Positions 23,421 through 35,026 of a stretch of 64,000 bases of DNA are shown here, in pieces. The notes beneath the pieces were generated by a model. It saw nothing but the letters and a program-made list of their open reading frames with translations, searched no databases and was not told the DNA's origin. Origin of the DNA: Zerene cesonia (lineage: Eukaryota; Arthropoda; Insecta; Lepidoptera; Pieridae). A program made the translations under genes and the position numbers. The stretch is taken from the NCBI RefSeq assembly GCF_012273895.1, contig NC_052106.1:7874001-7938000 (forward strand), given 5' to 3'. Within the stretch, counting starts at the first letter, position 1. Each line of letters opens with the position of its first letter.

Positions 23421-23934
23421 GTATGCCAATAAATTATAAGAACAGTTCCATTTTCCTCGCCTGTGTCTGCTTTGGCGCATTTGGTTTATATTCAAATTAT
23501 TTCCCACCTTCTGCCGTAGTTTCAGAACACACGAGTATAAAAATTTTCCTCTGAAGTATTAGTATTCCAAGTGAATCATACCTTTTACCGGGATGAGAAA
23601 TTGCCCATATCACTATGAAGCTTATGAATGCTTCTCAAGATTTTTGGTACGGATTTTTGAAAGTAAATAAATACTCAATTCGAAAAAAATAAACCCTTTA
23701 ATGATTGAATCACCTTATGTCAAATTTTGTATTCAAGATGGCCGAATACACAAAATGGGGTCGTGGTTTATAAAATTTAAATTTAATTTTGTATGTTTAT
23801 TTTTATGAATAGTCGGCACGTGTTAAAAACTTGTAATAATGTATGAGAAACAAAAAAAAAAACGACGCGTCCAATTCAATGAAAATATCCTTTTCTTATT
23901 CATATAATAATGCCGCTTGTATTTTATATCAAAA

Positions 23935-24155
23935 CTAGTTGCGCAGCGCGCCCCGCGGTTTCACCCGCTTAAGTCTGTATCCCGTAAGAATATTGGGATA
24001 AAAAGTTTCCTATGTTTTATTCCAGTTGTCCAGCTCTCTACGTACCAAATTTCATTGCAATCGGTTCAGTAGTTTTTACGTGAAAGAGTAACAAACATAC
24101 AAAATACAACCCACACCTTTAAAAACTTTCGCAGTTATAATATTATATAGTAGGA
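23935..24155 (-). mobile_element. Non-autonomous Helitron, GCAGCTAG family, minus strand
   Basis: On the minus strand it starts TCCTACTATATAATATTATA and ends at CTAG (23935-23938). The hairpin CGCGG...CCGCG is close to the end (GGGGCGCGCTGCGCAACTAG). The flanks fit an A|T insertion site. All family landmarks are present. Confidence 0.8.
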
Positions 24156-24506
24156 TAATTTGAAGATACTGTTTTGTACATCAAATAACATTGCACGTAC
24201 CTTACTCACTTACATTCGTAATTTACCATCTTTTCGACCTGGCAATGTCGTGCGCAAGGACTAGTATAGTATAAAAAAAGATTTATATTGGTTGTTGAAA
24301 TTTAAATCACAACAAACTAGCTGCCTGTCTCTCTGTTTCATTTATAAACATTAAATAAAACCACTGCCATATTCTAACATACCGACTAACGTATTTCGAA
24401 CTAAAAAAGGTACCATAATGGCATAATAATATGTAAAAGCATTAAGAAATCTTTTTCTGTGACCCTTTCCCCTGAGACAGAATGGGAAATAAAGTTAGCA
24501 ATTGAA

Positions 24507-24645
24507 ATAAAATCTGACGAGTGCGTGTCGGGCTCGCCATATTAGAGGTTCCGTAGCTAAAGATTAATTTGCAAAAAAATGGTCTCTTATGCAATTTATG
24601 ACCGGGGTCCCGTTTTACCCTTTGTGTTCGGAACCCTAAAAACAA
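24507..24645 (-). repeat. Retroelement remnant 'GGGTCCCGTTTTACCCTTTG'
   Basis: It contains GGGGTCCCGTTTTACCCTTT followed by GTTCGGAACCCTAAAAA, a widespread lepidopteran repeat terminus. Related (GACA)n-rich segments lie at 28935-29010 and 35400-35470. Orientation is uncertain, and a 67-codon minus frame here is a shadow. Confidence 0.4.
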
Positions 24646-24724
24646 CTATCATAAAAGAACAATCGCTCTATTTTTGGTTATTTAGTTAAGTTAAAACCTA
24701 CATGCATAAAAATGAATCCTTATT

Positions 24725-24848
24725 TCCCTTGGTCACGTCATCACGCGTGAACGGCTGGACCGATTTCAAAAATTCTTTCACCATTAGAAACACTGAGCGA
24801 CATAGGCTTTATATTATGTACCATAGGGAAACCGGTGCGAACAGCTAG
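24725..24848 (+). mobile_element. Helitron-like remnant ending CTAG
   Basis: GTGAACGGCTGGACCGATTT, AAATTCTTTCACCATTAGAA and the terminus ACCGGTGCGAACAGCTAG/T match the 3' half of the 'GGCTGGACCGATT' Helitron type. The 5' half is lost. Confidence 0.55.
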
Positions 24849-24860
24849 TATTATATAAAA

Positions 24861-25043
24861 CACAAAGAGATTGACTGATCTACAACGCACAGCACAAACC
24901 ACTGGACTGATAGGGCTGAAATTTATCATGCAGATAGTCACTAAGACATAATATAGGCATAGGATTTAGATGAATTCTGCCTCTGAAATGATCCCGTGAA
25001 AACTTATTTAGACCACGCGGGCGAAGTGAATGGAAACATCTAG
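24861..25043 (+). mobile_element. Helitron-like element ending CTAG (second copy of the 1863 type)
   Basis: GATTGACTGATCTACAACGC, ACTGGACTGATAGGGCTGAA and GACCACGCGGGCGAAGTGAA lead to ATCTAG/T. It follows almost directly on the preceding element. Confidence 0.55.
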
Positions 25044-26012
25044 TATTCATACATGAACGCTATAATTATGAAATCGTTTTATGAAGACCATAATTCAGTC
25101 TATCTTTTGAACATTAATTAAAAATAGATATCCTATAAGAGGTTTTCATGAACATTTTCGCATTAATAAACCTCTTATATCTTGGAATCAGACCTTCTTT
25201 GCGCTCGTTCACAGATCCAAGATTTGCTTTTATCTACCGTCATTGTCTCTTAAACCTTATTGTCAAGAGATTGGTCTCAGATTCGAGTGATATGATATTA
25301 ACGAGATTCTTGTTAAGTCTCGAATAGTCGAATTATGATAATCATATTGCCTTAGTTTAATTTAACGGTGAGCTTTGTAAATATAACTGATTTTGCTTTA
25401 TCTGTGGAATCTATTCTGGTACTTTTAGGTAATAATCTTATGCAATATAGGTAGGTTAGGTTAGTAGTCGTAGTTAGTAGAGTAGTGAGTTATAATAGGT
25501 AATGATAATAAGTAGTAATTTCAACATTTAACATAATTAAACTGACAGCAACTATAATATCGTTTGAAAATGCGTGAAATAAGGGTGGAAGTCGTTGCGA
25601 TGCTGTTTTCCTTGTGATCTTATGTACTTACTCCAGTCTCAAGCTATCTTGGAACCAAATTTCATCCATACGGTGAAGTGGTTTATGCGTGACGATGCGA
25701 TAAATTCACTTTCGTAGTTATAACATTACTAGCGATATCCTCAATAAGTTTATTCGCACCAGAAATTACGTATAGTAACAGCAAGAGCAATAGGCGTGAT
25801 ATCGTTAAATCGACTGGACTGAGATTCGACAGGATTTGGGACGTGTTACGGTTAAAATAAGGCAAATGGGATTCGGCCGAAATAATCCCACACCTTTGTG
25901 TAACCAGACGTGCGCCGTGCGTAATTTTTCACACGCCTGGATGTAATGCGAGTACATTTGTCATATCGTCTCATATGTGTCGTCGTCAGGTCGTTTATTG
26001 TGTGACACGTTT
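25044..26012. other. AT-rich stretch, nothing firm
   Basis: A probable minus-strand remnant of a CTAG-type element lies at about 25633-25722 (ACCAAATTTCATCCATACGG). No exon-like segment. Confidence 0.4.
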
Positions 26013-26317
26013 CTTATGTCATAGGGCGACTGAGCTGGTGGTTCACCTGATGGTAAGCGATCACCAGATTGGCATTGGCGAGTTAGTGCCTCTGGGAATG
26101 TGTTACCTGCTTTATAAGAGTAAGGAATAATGGAAGGATTGAAGACAGGGGCTATACTGCAAAGGGTGAAGAAAGGGAAGCGGGCCTTCGGCCCTCCCAC
26201 TCAGAATGAAACCCAGTAGCGATCGCATGCCACTATTTATTTGTATTCTGTGGGGGTGTGATACCTACCCCGTTGCGGGTTGGTTAAATTCGTGCCGAAG
26301 CGTGCTCGACTCCCACG
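26013..26317 (-). mobile_element. Poly(A) SINE-like element, full length but diverged, minus strand
   Basis: It runs from TTATGTCATAGGGCGACTGA (3' end, reversed) to CGTGCTCGACTCCCAC (5' end, reversed). The poly(A) tail has eroded away and the middle has many substitutions, so it is an old copy. Subfamily A by GGTAAGCGATCACC. Confidence 0.75.
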
Positions 26318-26577
26318 TAATGTAATGGATAAAACTGTTATTATTAGCTGTGCTTGTGACTTCGATCACGCGTACATAGGTACTTTGCCAGGGACTTATA
26401 GTTATATAACAAAAAAGTTTCATTAAAATATGTCCAGTACTTTTGAATGCAAGACACAGATAGACAGGCAAAAATTCCTCAACATCGATTTGAATAAAAT
26501 GTGTAATGAAAATAGGGAGTGAGCTATTTTTAAATAATTGACAAACTTATTCCGGCGTAAACCGCCGGAATTGTTAG

Positions 26578-26728
26578 AACTAGGGCAAATCGATCCACCC
26601 GGGAAGCACCAGCTTTAGAATAGACACAAAGAATCATCAAAATCGGTTCACCCAATAAAAAGTGATGAGGTAACAAACACAAAAAATACAGTCGAATTGG
26701 GTACCTCCTTTTTGCAGTCGTTTAAAAA
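26578..26728 (-). repeat. 'CTTTTTGCAGTCG'-type interspersed repeat, minus strand
   Basis: CATCAAAATCGGTTCACCCA and TACAGTCGAATTGGGTACCT CCTTTTTG match the family at 13148, 27775, 32690 and 45835. The class is unresolved. Confidence 0.5.
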
Positions 26729-26849
26729 CCTTAAATAATTCACTCCTGCGAGTATTCACAGGTATTTATTTTGTTTATTAGACGTGAATGTCAGGGTATA
26801 ATATATTTGGAATGGAATATTTTAAAGTCGCCCACATTAAAGCTATAAA

Positions 26850-26935
26850 ATGCTCGAAGCGTCGACTAAAATAATAGAACGAATAAATTGTGTTTTAAAT
26901 CACAGTTTTAAACGCAATTTATTTGTTCCCATATT
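26850..26935 (-). repeat. Distant relative of the CGAAACGTCGGG element
   Basis: TAAAATGCTCGAAGCGTCGA CTAAAATAATAGAACGAATAAATT parallels the TAAAGTGTTCGAAACGTCGG ... GAATAAATCGCG order seen at 32990-33065, at much lower identity. No TSD seen. Confidence 0.35.
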
Positions 26936-27077
26936 ATATACACAAAATATGTTCCCTATTCTAAATATAATTATTTAAACTGTTTGTCGGCGATTCCAAT
27001 TTGTACAATCGTTTAAGGTTTTTTAGTAATTATCAGTGCCTAGAACTTCTTTCCTATAAAGGAATATGAAATATACA

Positions 27078-27185
27078 CTAGCTGTTGCCCGCAGCCCGCA
27101 CGGTCTTTATAAATTTTCATGGTACAAACTTTCATACCCTATTTTATCCCCTTGGGGGTAGAATTTATAAAAAATAGTAGAAGGA
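27078..27185 (-). mobile_element. CTAG-type element 3' fragment, minus strand
   Basis: CTAGCTGTTGCCCGCAGCCC, CATGGTACAAACTTTCATAC and TATCCCCTTGGGGG recall the element at 22952. The rest is missing. Confidence 0.5.
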
Positions 27186-27774
27186 CAAACTGACTCAAAC
27201 ACTGAGAAAAATTAAAAATATATTTGCTTAATATGAAATTGGAAATATTAATTGAAAAACATATTTATAGAATACATAACTGTATATACATTAAATTTGT
27301 AAATAGAAAAAAATGCATATTTCTATTTTATTTATGTTTTTTTCTTATTTGTCTATCGATTCTCGGTGATGAAACAACTCGAATGAAATCTAGGCATTTC
27401 ACATACAGTTTTTCTTAAAAACCACATGAAAATCGACTTTCAAGATCGTACGGGGCACGCGAGGTGTCGGATGCGAAACGTGCCGCGTCTACGGTAAAAC
27501 CCATGTTGCACGTAAAATGTCAAAATGTATGTCACTAGTGATATTATAATGGTAAATTGTCATTAAAGTCCTTAGTTACCGGACCAGCCTGAAAGACAGC
27601 GCTGTATTGAGCTCATTTTATGCAACATTTAGCTCAGACTGTTTCCGTATGCCTTTATTTATGTGATCATGTATTCATATCATATTAAATGGCAATTAAC
27701 ATCTTTTCTTTCTTCTTTCTCGTTCAATCTTCAGTTTAATAACAAAATAATATTGTTCCTTCGCCTTCAAACTG

Positions 27775-27930
27775 TCAAAACTAGACAAAATTTAAATGAG
27801 ACCACATGGCAGGCTCAATAATAAAAGAATCATAAAAATCAGTCCACCCAGTAAAAAGATATAAGCTAGCAAATACAACGAAACACAGTCGAAATGATAA
27901 CCTCCTCGTATCTTGAAGAAGTTTGAAAAA
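27775..27930 (-). repeat. Interspersed repeat, same family as 26578
   Basis: Shares TTTAAATGAGACCACATGGC, AATCAGTCCACCCAGTAAAA and CACAGTCGAAATGATAACCT CCTC. Confidence 0.5.
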
Positions 27931-28378
27931 AAAAAATATTTTTATTATATTACAGTTTTGACAATACACCTGCGACATAAACAGGTAATTATAAAACAAA
28001 TACTCTAATCTTTACGATGAAATGCTTTCACAGGGCGTCTAGCCGTTTTTATGAAAATGTGAAAACCATTTTTCCTATCGTTTCGCGACAAATGATAGTT
28101 GAAGTGCTTCAGAGATATGAATTATGTCTTGAACCAATTTTATCATCTCGCGAAGCTAACAATTGAATGGATTTTGTTTTATTGTGAAAGAGTATTCTTA
28201 TTATCGTTGTCTTTGTTATTATTGTGTACCATTAATTTATATAAATATTTATCTATATTATGTAAACTTCACTGAAGAGGAAAATTTTGTGTTTTTGTAT
28301 GCTTTTTAACGTTTTCACGGAATATCCATTGAAACGTTTTCTAAAATTCTTAAATTTCGATTGAAAATATGTTGCTGA

Positions 28379-28483
28379 GCGTAAAACATGTGAACGGCTC
28401 GACCGGGTAAATTTTTTTTGGTTTTTGATAAGGCATAATGAAGGTTCTTAAAGCAGAGAAAAAACGACGGGGAGGACCACTAG
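28379..28483 (+). mobile_element. Helitron-like remnant ending CTAG
   Basis: GTGAACGGCTCGACCGGGTA and the terminus GACGGGGAGGACCACTAG/T. The 5' part is not recognisable. Confidence 0.45.
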
Positions 28484-28934
28484 TAATATTACATATGTAT
28501 ATCCAAACATAACTTTCTGTTCATTTTTGTATTTTCTTATATCCTATGAGGGTAATTTCAAAATAGATTTACACTAAAACTACCTGAGGAACTTATTAAT
28601 ACTATTTTGTCTGTCTAGACAGAAAAGATAACACACCAATATTTAGTATAAAGTAGTCTAAATACTACCTAGGGACAAACAGCAGCTCACGAAAACGTCA
28701 TATTATAATAGTTCATAGACCCTACTTCTAATTTATCAAAGGAGAATAGATTTTCTATATAAAATATGTATTTTTCGCAATATAATATCTAATTACGATA
28801 TCTATCCTTAAATCATTTACTTTGTAAGTTTATTTTTGAGTTAGTTAATTATCTCCAGAGATTTTTTCTTGGTTAAAAAAAATCGATCGTTTCAAAATAA
28901 ACCTGCAAAAATTCAACCTGTAAATGTCATAGAT

Positions 28935-29010
28935 ACAGCCTGCTGACAGACAGACGGACGGACGGTCATACAGACAGACGGACAGCGAAGTTTAAGTAGT
29001 ATAAGTTCAA
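28935..29010 (+). repeat. (GACA/GACG)n-rich retroelement remnant
   Basis: TACAGCCTGCTGACAGACAG, a short GACGGACGGACGG tandem and GACAGCGAAGTTTAAGTAG. The same block order (CAGCCTGGTGACAGACGG ... GACGAACAGCGAAG) occurs at 35404-35452. Confidence 0.45.
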
Positions 29011-29091
29011 CACAGTCATTTTAATTGTTCGCAATTGTCGAATCCCCTTCGTCATTAATTCTTTTAACAATCCGATATTAAATATTGTCTT

Positions 29092-29394
29092 TTTTTTATG
29101 TCATAGCGGGCAACTGAGCTGGTGGTTCGCCCGATGGTAAACGATCACCACCGCCCATGAACCTCTAAGAATGCACTGTCCGCTTTTAAGGGATAAGGGA
29201 TAAGGAAAGGATCGATGACTGAAAAGAAGGAATGGACTGGGAAGGGCTAGGAGAAGGAAATAGGCCTCCAGCTCCCTCACTCACCGTACGAAACACAATA
29301 GCAAGCTATTATTTCACGCCGGTTTTCTGTGAGGGTGTGGTACTTCTCCAGTGCGAACTGGCTTAATTCGTGGCCAAGCATGCTCGACTCTCAC
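29092..29394 (-). mobile_element. Poly(A) SINE-like element, subfamily A, full length, minus strand
   Basis: It runs from TTTTTTTATGTCATAGCGGG (tail plus 3' end, reversed) to ATGCTCGACTCTCAC (5' end, reversed). Subfamily A is marked by GGGCAACTGAGCTGGTGGTT and GATCACCACCGCCC. About 300 bp with no clear TSD. Confidence 0.85.
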
Positions 29395-29694
29395 AAAAAA
29401 AAAATGTTTTTTACTCAGCCCAATAAGCAGTTATTAAAATACTGAAAAGCGAAAGGCATTCAGGACCCTAATTAGCCAGAAGTGCCTATTTGCTCTAAGG
29501 GCTCCATTAAACAATAGCTAAATAATTGAGATAGCTATAGTCTTTGAACATAGATGGAAGTATAATGGGCGAACTTTTAGATTGACTATGGGAAAAAAAT
29601 TTATTGTATTTTCTATAACTTGTATTATTGTGTGAGTACACCTGGTGACACATTGTCATGTAAATTATTGTACAAACAACTACCTAATATTAAA

Positions 29695-29986
29695 TCACCA
29701 TCATTATCAGCCCAGTTCCCACTGCTGGGACACAGGCCGCCTTTGAGGGTTCAGGCCTTAATCCACCACTCTGACCAAGTACGAGTTGGCAGGTGTCACA
29801 TGTTACCGAACTTTTGATTCTCGGACATGCCGGTTTCCTCACGATGTTTTCATTTACCGTTTCGAGCAGTGGTGATGTGAAGAATGTGCAGGTTAACAAT
29901 GTAATTTACTTCTTGCACGCTCATCCACTTTTGAACCCCTGTCTTGATGTAAGTCCAAGGTTATATCCACTGAGCCACCACTCCTT
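29695..29986 (-). mobile_element. tRNA-headed SINE, essentially complete, minus strand
   Basis: On the minus strand the order is a tRNA-like head AAGGAGTGGTGGCTCAGTGG ATATAACC (A box-like), GGGGTTCAAAAGTG (B box-like), the body AACGGTAAATGAAAACATCG TGAGGAAACCGGCATG, and the tail CAAAGGCGGCCTGTGTCCCA GCAGTGGGAA ending TGATAATGATGGTGAT. Head and tail together identify a tRNA-derived SINE with a LINE-like 3' end. About 290 bp. The three short frames over it are shadows. Fragments of the same family lie at 8034, 23306 and 59425. Confidence 0.75.
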
Positions 29987-30046
29987 AAATACCCCCAATA
30001 TTAATCTTTCAAAATTTCTACCCCCAATATTACTAAATATATAGTA

Positions 30047-30242
30047 CTAGCTTTCCACCCGCGGTTGCACCCGCGTGGTAATCGGTTCTTCCTTTTTTGC
30101 GATAAAAAGTATCCTATGTCCTTTCCCAAGGTCAGTTCTATCTTCATACTAAATTTCATCAATATCATCTTAGTGGTTTAGGCGTGAAAGCGTAACAGAC
30201 AGGCAGACTGAGTTTCTTTCGCATTTATAATATTAGTGGGGA
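30047..30242 (-). mobile_element. Helitron-like element, minus strand
   Basis: On the minus strand it begins TCCCCACTAATATTATAAAT (30242 leftward) and ends at GGAAAGCTAG (30047). Near the end is a hairpin CCACGCGGGTGCAACCGCGGGTGG. Internal landmark: TTTAGTATGAAGATAGAACT. It has the same architecture as the GCAGCTAG family with a different interior. Confidence 0.65.
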
Positions 30243-30539
30243 TTAAATATTCCCGCAAAATTAACTGCGGTTTCTGTACACAGTTTAACAGAATCTAATA
30301 ATATTTATGTTAGTCTAGTGGTTCGATAATGTATAAGCCGATGTGCCTTTGATCATCCGATTTTCTATTTTAGTAACATCGCTGTAGTGCCAACGAAGTG
30401 GCTGCTATTTATGAGATAGGATATCTAGAATTCCTAGGTGTTTATGCGTATACCTAATATTATATTTGGTGTTGAACGTGCGAAGAAAAGAATTTTATTT
30501 ATAGTTTCATAGCTCAAAAGAAAAGAAAAATTCGAATTT

Positions 30540-30602
30540 GAGGCGAGATCATGGGTTGCCACGCTACGGCAATTGACGCGGGTTCGAATCATATAATACA
30601 TA
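30540..30602 (+). repeat. tRNA-like unit, 3' truncated
   Basis: GAGATCATGGGTTGCCACGC TACGGCAATTGACGCGGGTT CGAATCATA is the A-to-B box part of the unit at 53028-53098, with the 3' acceptor strand lost. Confidence 0.5.
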
Positions 30603-31052
30603 TTATTCATTCATAAAGATTTAATGTTAGCTCACTATAAGAGTCACTGTGTATCGCTATGTAAGTAACTTCACTAGATTTGAAACTATATCAACGGTAC
30701 ATGAATAAATGTACTTATATAATTGTTTTTTGACTTTGTTATCTAATACTAAGTATTCTTCCACGGCTTCGCCCGCGAAATCGAAGGGAATTTCCAGGGG
30801 AATCACATATTTCACCGCGGTTAGTAGTTAATGTCACTTTCTTTTTTCTTAACTGTCTCCAAATACAAAAATTGTATCATTGTCCTTTGTATCATGAAAA
30901 TTAAATAATCACATTTTTACATTTATAATATTCTTCTCGTGCTTCTTTATTAAATGGCAACTCCCGATTCCACTGAGGACGGATTCTGCCAGTGTCACGT
31001 TTTGTACAGATAATCAAAGGTTTTTACTGTCGTGTTATTATGAGCTTGTATT

Positions 31053-31260
31053 AAGTATACTCTAGTGCTGTAGTGGATGATTTCATAAGAGTTCCCGACC
31101 TCGGCGAATAGCGCGGGAAGACGGGACACAGTGGAGTTTAGTCGGTAGGTCCATTGCCTCTCTAGGCAATGGGAGTCCGACATAACCCACGGCCTTTCCC
31201 CGGGCTGTGGGTATGCATGAGCATTCTCCACTTAAAAAAAAAAAAGTATACTCTAGTGCT
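31053..31260 (+). mobile_element. 5'-truncated non-LTR retrotransposon end with target-site duplication
   Basis: The insert (about 31070-31243) includes GGACACAGTGGAGTTTAGTC, CACGGCCTTTCCCCGGGCTG and TGCATGAGCATTCTCCACTT, then 12 A. It is bracketed by a direct repeat AAGTATACTCTAGTGCT (31053-31069 and 31244-31260; the leading As are shared with the poly(A)). The perfect duplication, poly(A) and truncation are the signature of target-primed reverse transcription. The two short minus frames over it are shadows. Confidence 0.8.
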
Positions 31261-32060
31261 AGAGATATCACTTTGAATTGACGATCTGACATGGAACTGT
31301 ATAAACTGACAAATAATAAATACCAGTTATAGATGTTATCATCTCTTAATATATCGTAAACATTGTATAAAAACTCATTTTAAATATCAATGATAGTAAA
31401 TTTTTTATATTCATGCTTAGAATATTATGACGTCCAACGCACGACGATTAATTATATTTAAATTGTTATAACGTTTTATCAATTATTCCTTTACATAACT
31501 ATGTATTCGCATTTGACTAATAAAAATTGTTTCTAACAGTTATAAATATTGTTTTTTTTTTAATTGGCAGAAGTAATTTTGACTAGTGAACTGTGATATT
31601 ACTATATTAATCATAAGTATCGCATCTTTATTTATACAGAAAAGACACTACACATTTCTCATATTTTCCATGACAGGTAAAATACCCTGATATATCGATT
31701 GTCAGTAAACATGAAATATTTGAGTCTGGACGATCGCGTAGCAATATGCAGGTTTATTTTCCTCGCATCGCTCTGAATAAGAATATGGGGCGTGGATGCG
31801 CCAAGTGTCGGTTTATATAAATCGTTACGGTGGATTTGTCGTGAAGAATATTATCAAGATTGCGTTTAATAGACGTGACATGGTATGTCTGATTTTTCCG
31901 ATTATTTTAAGTTTTTCAATTAAAGACTCACGTCTATCCTCATGCTACATGTAGCGTACGAAATAGCGTGAATTATATAAGACTAAGTGAAAGTCAGTTA
32001 AAATGCTTCCTTTCCAAATTGCGATAACTTAAAAATATGTGTATTGTATTTTACTAACAT
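31261..32060. other. AT-rich stretch, nothing recognised
   Basis: No exon or repeat family seen. Confidence 0.5.
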
Positions 32061-32240
32061 ACCTGACCACGCGTTGCTGTGGCTGTGGCCAAATTTATTG
32101 TTAATTATAAATTATTGGGATAATTAATCGAAATAAAAACTATCCTATATCTTAAGACCAAATTACACATAAAATGCCAAATTATATCAAAATCGGTTGA
32201 GTTCGGAACATTCATCATGACACCGGATTTTTATATACAT
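32061..32240 (-). repeat. Interspersed repeat 'ACGCGTTGCTGTGGC', minus strand
   Basis: CTGACCACGCGTTGCTGTGG CTGTGGCC and CAAAATCGGTTGAGTTCGGA resemble a common lepidopteran short element. Seen once here, with class unresolved. Confidence 0.4.
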
Positions 32241-32689
32241 ATATTCTTTGTTAAGTCTACATTTCAGACATAATTGACTCTTTTTGAAAATAGACATATG
32301 TATTTAATGAACAATTTTGTATAAGGTTATTTTTATGGAAAAACACAATATTTTCCTTCTATTACATACGTTTATTATACTCTCTAAAATATTATTGTTG
32401 TTTATTATGCTATCAAACTGTAAGTAACATATTTATTTATTTCTGTGCAATATAATACTGCACGACAGTTTAAGAGCTCGTAGCTCGTAGCTTTATTATC
32501 GTTTTGAGATAGTTTAAAACGGATCCTGCGATATGAAGATCTTTTAGAATATTATATCGACTGTAATAAAAACACCCCTTTCAGTATGGATAGAGAAAAC
32601 TAAAACCTTCCTTTTACAAATACTGAATTACTGTTTTGCGTGTAAAAACATACACACATATAATTTATTTATAACAAACGCTCAATAGC

Positions 32690-32850
32690 CGTCCATTTTT
32701 CAAAACAAGACCGAATTTAAATGTGACTACACGGAAAGCATAAACAAATAAAGAATCATCAAAATCGGTCCATCCAGGCAAAAGTTCTGAAATAACAAAC
32801 CAAAAATACAGTCATATGTAGAACCTCTATCATTCTGCCGATTGATTAAG
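32690..32850 (-). repeat. Interspersed repeat, same family as 26578
   Basis: GACCGAATTTAAATGTGACT, AATCATCAAAATCGGTCCAT CC and AAATACAGTCATATGTAG. Confidence 0.5.
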
Positions 32851-32952
32851 TGATCTACGTTAAGATAAAATAATAAATAAGTTGAAAGTTAGCTAAGTTA
32901 TTGACATGCAGATATGATGCATATAGTCTTAATAATTCTGTTTCCCTTAAAC

Positions 32953-33102
32953 ATGCCTGCCTTTAGTATTTTCTTGTGTTTGGTTTCACGCGAGTATTAT
33001 ACATTTAGCTGTAAAGTGTTCGAAACGTCGGGTTAATAATATAATGAATAAATCGCGTTTAAAATCCGTTGAAAAGTTTTTAATTTCTAAATGCCTGCCT
33101 TT
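32953..33102 (+). mobile_element. 'CGAAACGTCGGG' element with 12-bp TSD (copy 2, compact)
   Basis: A 126-bp insert (32965-33090) lies between perfect copies of ATGCCTGCCTTT (32953-32964 and 33091-33102). It starts AGTATTTTCTTGTGTTTGG and ends TTTTTAATTTCTAA, with GCGAGTATTATACATTTAG and TAAAGTGTTCGAAACGTCGG inside. The core is inverted relative to copies 7404 and 37861, so the element has lost one arm and kept the other in reverse orientation. It has no coding capacity. Confidence 0.85.
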
Positions 33103-33575
33103 GTTATAATTCCCTTATTATTTATATATATATAACTATCTTATATTATATTATTTGTATGGTTTACTCTGATCAACAAAGGCTCGGGTCAAATTATTTG
33201 TACAACCAATAAAAACACAGAGTAATTATTTCGGAGAAATTCGTTGGCAAACATTGTTCAATATATAATGTTATATATGTTATATACGTACGTTACACAA
33301 TGGTTACATAAGCAATTAAACAGCTGAAATTCATATTAAGTTTCTGCTGTTTCTATACTGGTCTAGACACACAAAAATGTAGTTTACAAGTGTTTCTGTA
33401 TACTTGTTATATAGTATGAATGAATTCAGGGGGACGTGTTAAAGCAGTGCTAATTTTTTAGTACTGCTGTTATTTAGCACTGCTTTAAGAAGTCACGGTT
33501 GCGGTTGCTATTATGTGGTATTTATCTAGTTATTATAAAAATGAATCCCCCATTGCATTTTGTAATCCTACTATA

Positions 33576-33775
33576 TCCTACTAATATCATAAATGCGAAA
33601 GTTTGTGTGTTTGTGTGTGTGTTTGTTGCTCTTTCACGCATAAACTACTGAAACGATTGCAATGAAAATGGGTTCGTAGACAGCTGGACAACTGGAATAA
33701 CATATAGGCAACTTTTTATCCCGATATTCCTACGGGATACGGACTTAAGCGGGTGAAACCGCGGGGTGCAGCTAG
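33576..33775 (+). mobile_element. Non-autonomous Helitron, GCAGCTAG family, complete copy
   Basis: It starts TCCTACTAATATCATAAATG after A and ends GGGGTGCAGCTAG before T. The hairpin GCGG-GTGAAA-CCGC is intact apart from one base. All family landmarks are present, with a small (GT)n expansion at 33604-33621. Confidence 0.85.
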
Positions 33776-34816
33776 TTATATATAACTTGGGCACGAATTT
33801 TGTTGCGGTCTATCCTTAAGACATACATAAGGAAAACATTTATAGTAATTTAAATAATTTATTAAATGCAGCATGGGTATGTGGTTACATATACTTGCAA
33901 CTCCCCAAAAAGTTAAAAAAACTGTAGTAGGAGAGTTCCCTCTTCCTCATTTGAAAATTACATGTGCCATTTATTTATTGTCTATAAATTAAATAATTAA
34001 CTAGAATATATAGAAAGAATACACATAAGAGTAAATAAAGAAATAAAATAAAATAAAAAATAGTATGGAAATAAATAAATATAATATATGATAAATGTTT
34101 TCTCACCGTACTGAATTCGTTCCTCTTAAACGATATGATAATACTATTTAACATACATATATAATAATTTATAGTTATATTGTTATTCGCAGATAGCAGA
34201 AGAATCATATTATTCGCATATTTGTATTTAATTTGATATAGATAATGCAATAAACAGATGAGACAAAGAACCTAACTATTTTATCAAAGATGAATTATTT
34301 TCTTTCACTTTCACGTTAAAACTTCTCTCTCCCTTTGTCTCTTAAGTATTTAATTAATTCGTTGAATAGACATCCTTCCGCAGGTTACATTTTCATTAAA
34401 TATTCAACCTTTTTAATGAAGGAAACCTATTTTCAGCCGACTTCAGAAAATGTTGTTGATTATATCCCGCTATAATCTATACTGTGAAATTATAAAGCTA
34501 GTGAAGCTGGTGAAATTCTGAATTCGGTTTAGTAGTTTTTGACTTTATCAATCACAAACAATCACATCATTATACAACCAATAAATGTATTAAGAAATAA
34601 ATAAATTTTTGTTTTCATATTTATTAAGATGTCGGTAAGTAAATCAAAGCAATGATATTTTACAATTATGGAGATGGACTACATTTAACAGTCTAGCCAA
34701 TTACTCCAGTGTATTGCGGCTATAAATCTCAGGTGACTGTAATTGAGATAAGTTTAACAATAAATTACCTGTCGCTTTTAGCGCTTCACGATAGCAATAT
34801 GAGCAATATGAAGTGA
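33776..34816. other. AT-rich stretch, nothing recognised
   Basis: Very AT-rich. The 91-codon minus frame at 33975-34250 is Ile/Tyr/Phe-rich low complexity and not credible as a gene. Confidence 0.5.
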
Positions 34817-35026
34817 CTGGCTGCGCCCCGCGGTTTTACCCGTATAAGTTCGTATGACGTTGGAACATCGGGATAAAAAGTTGCCTATGTGTTATTCCAG
34901 TTGTCCAGCTATCTATGTACCCAATTTCATTGAAATCGGTATAGTGCTTTTTGCGTGGAAGCGTAACAAACATACATACACATACATCCAACCTCACAAA
35001 CTTCCGCATTAATAATATTAGTAGGA
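34817..35026 (-). mobile_element. Non-autonomous Helitron, GCAGCTAG family, minus strand
   Basis: On the minus strand it starts TCCTACTAATATTATTAATG and ends GGGGCGCAGCCAG (CTAG mutated to CCAG), with the hairpin before it slightly decayed. Flanks A|T. Confidence 0.8.

Noticed and set aside
33975..34250. 91-codon minus-strand frame
   Set aside because: It is AT-driven low complexity rich in Ile, Tyr and Phe.
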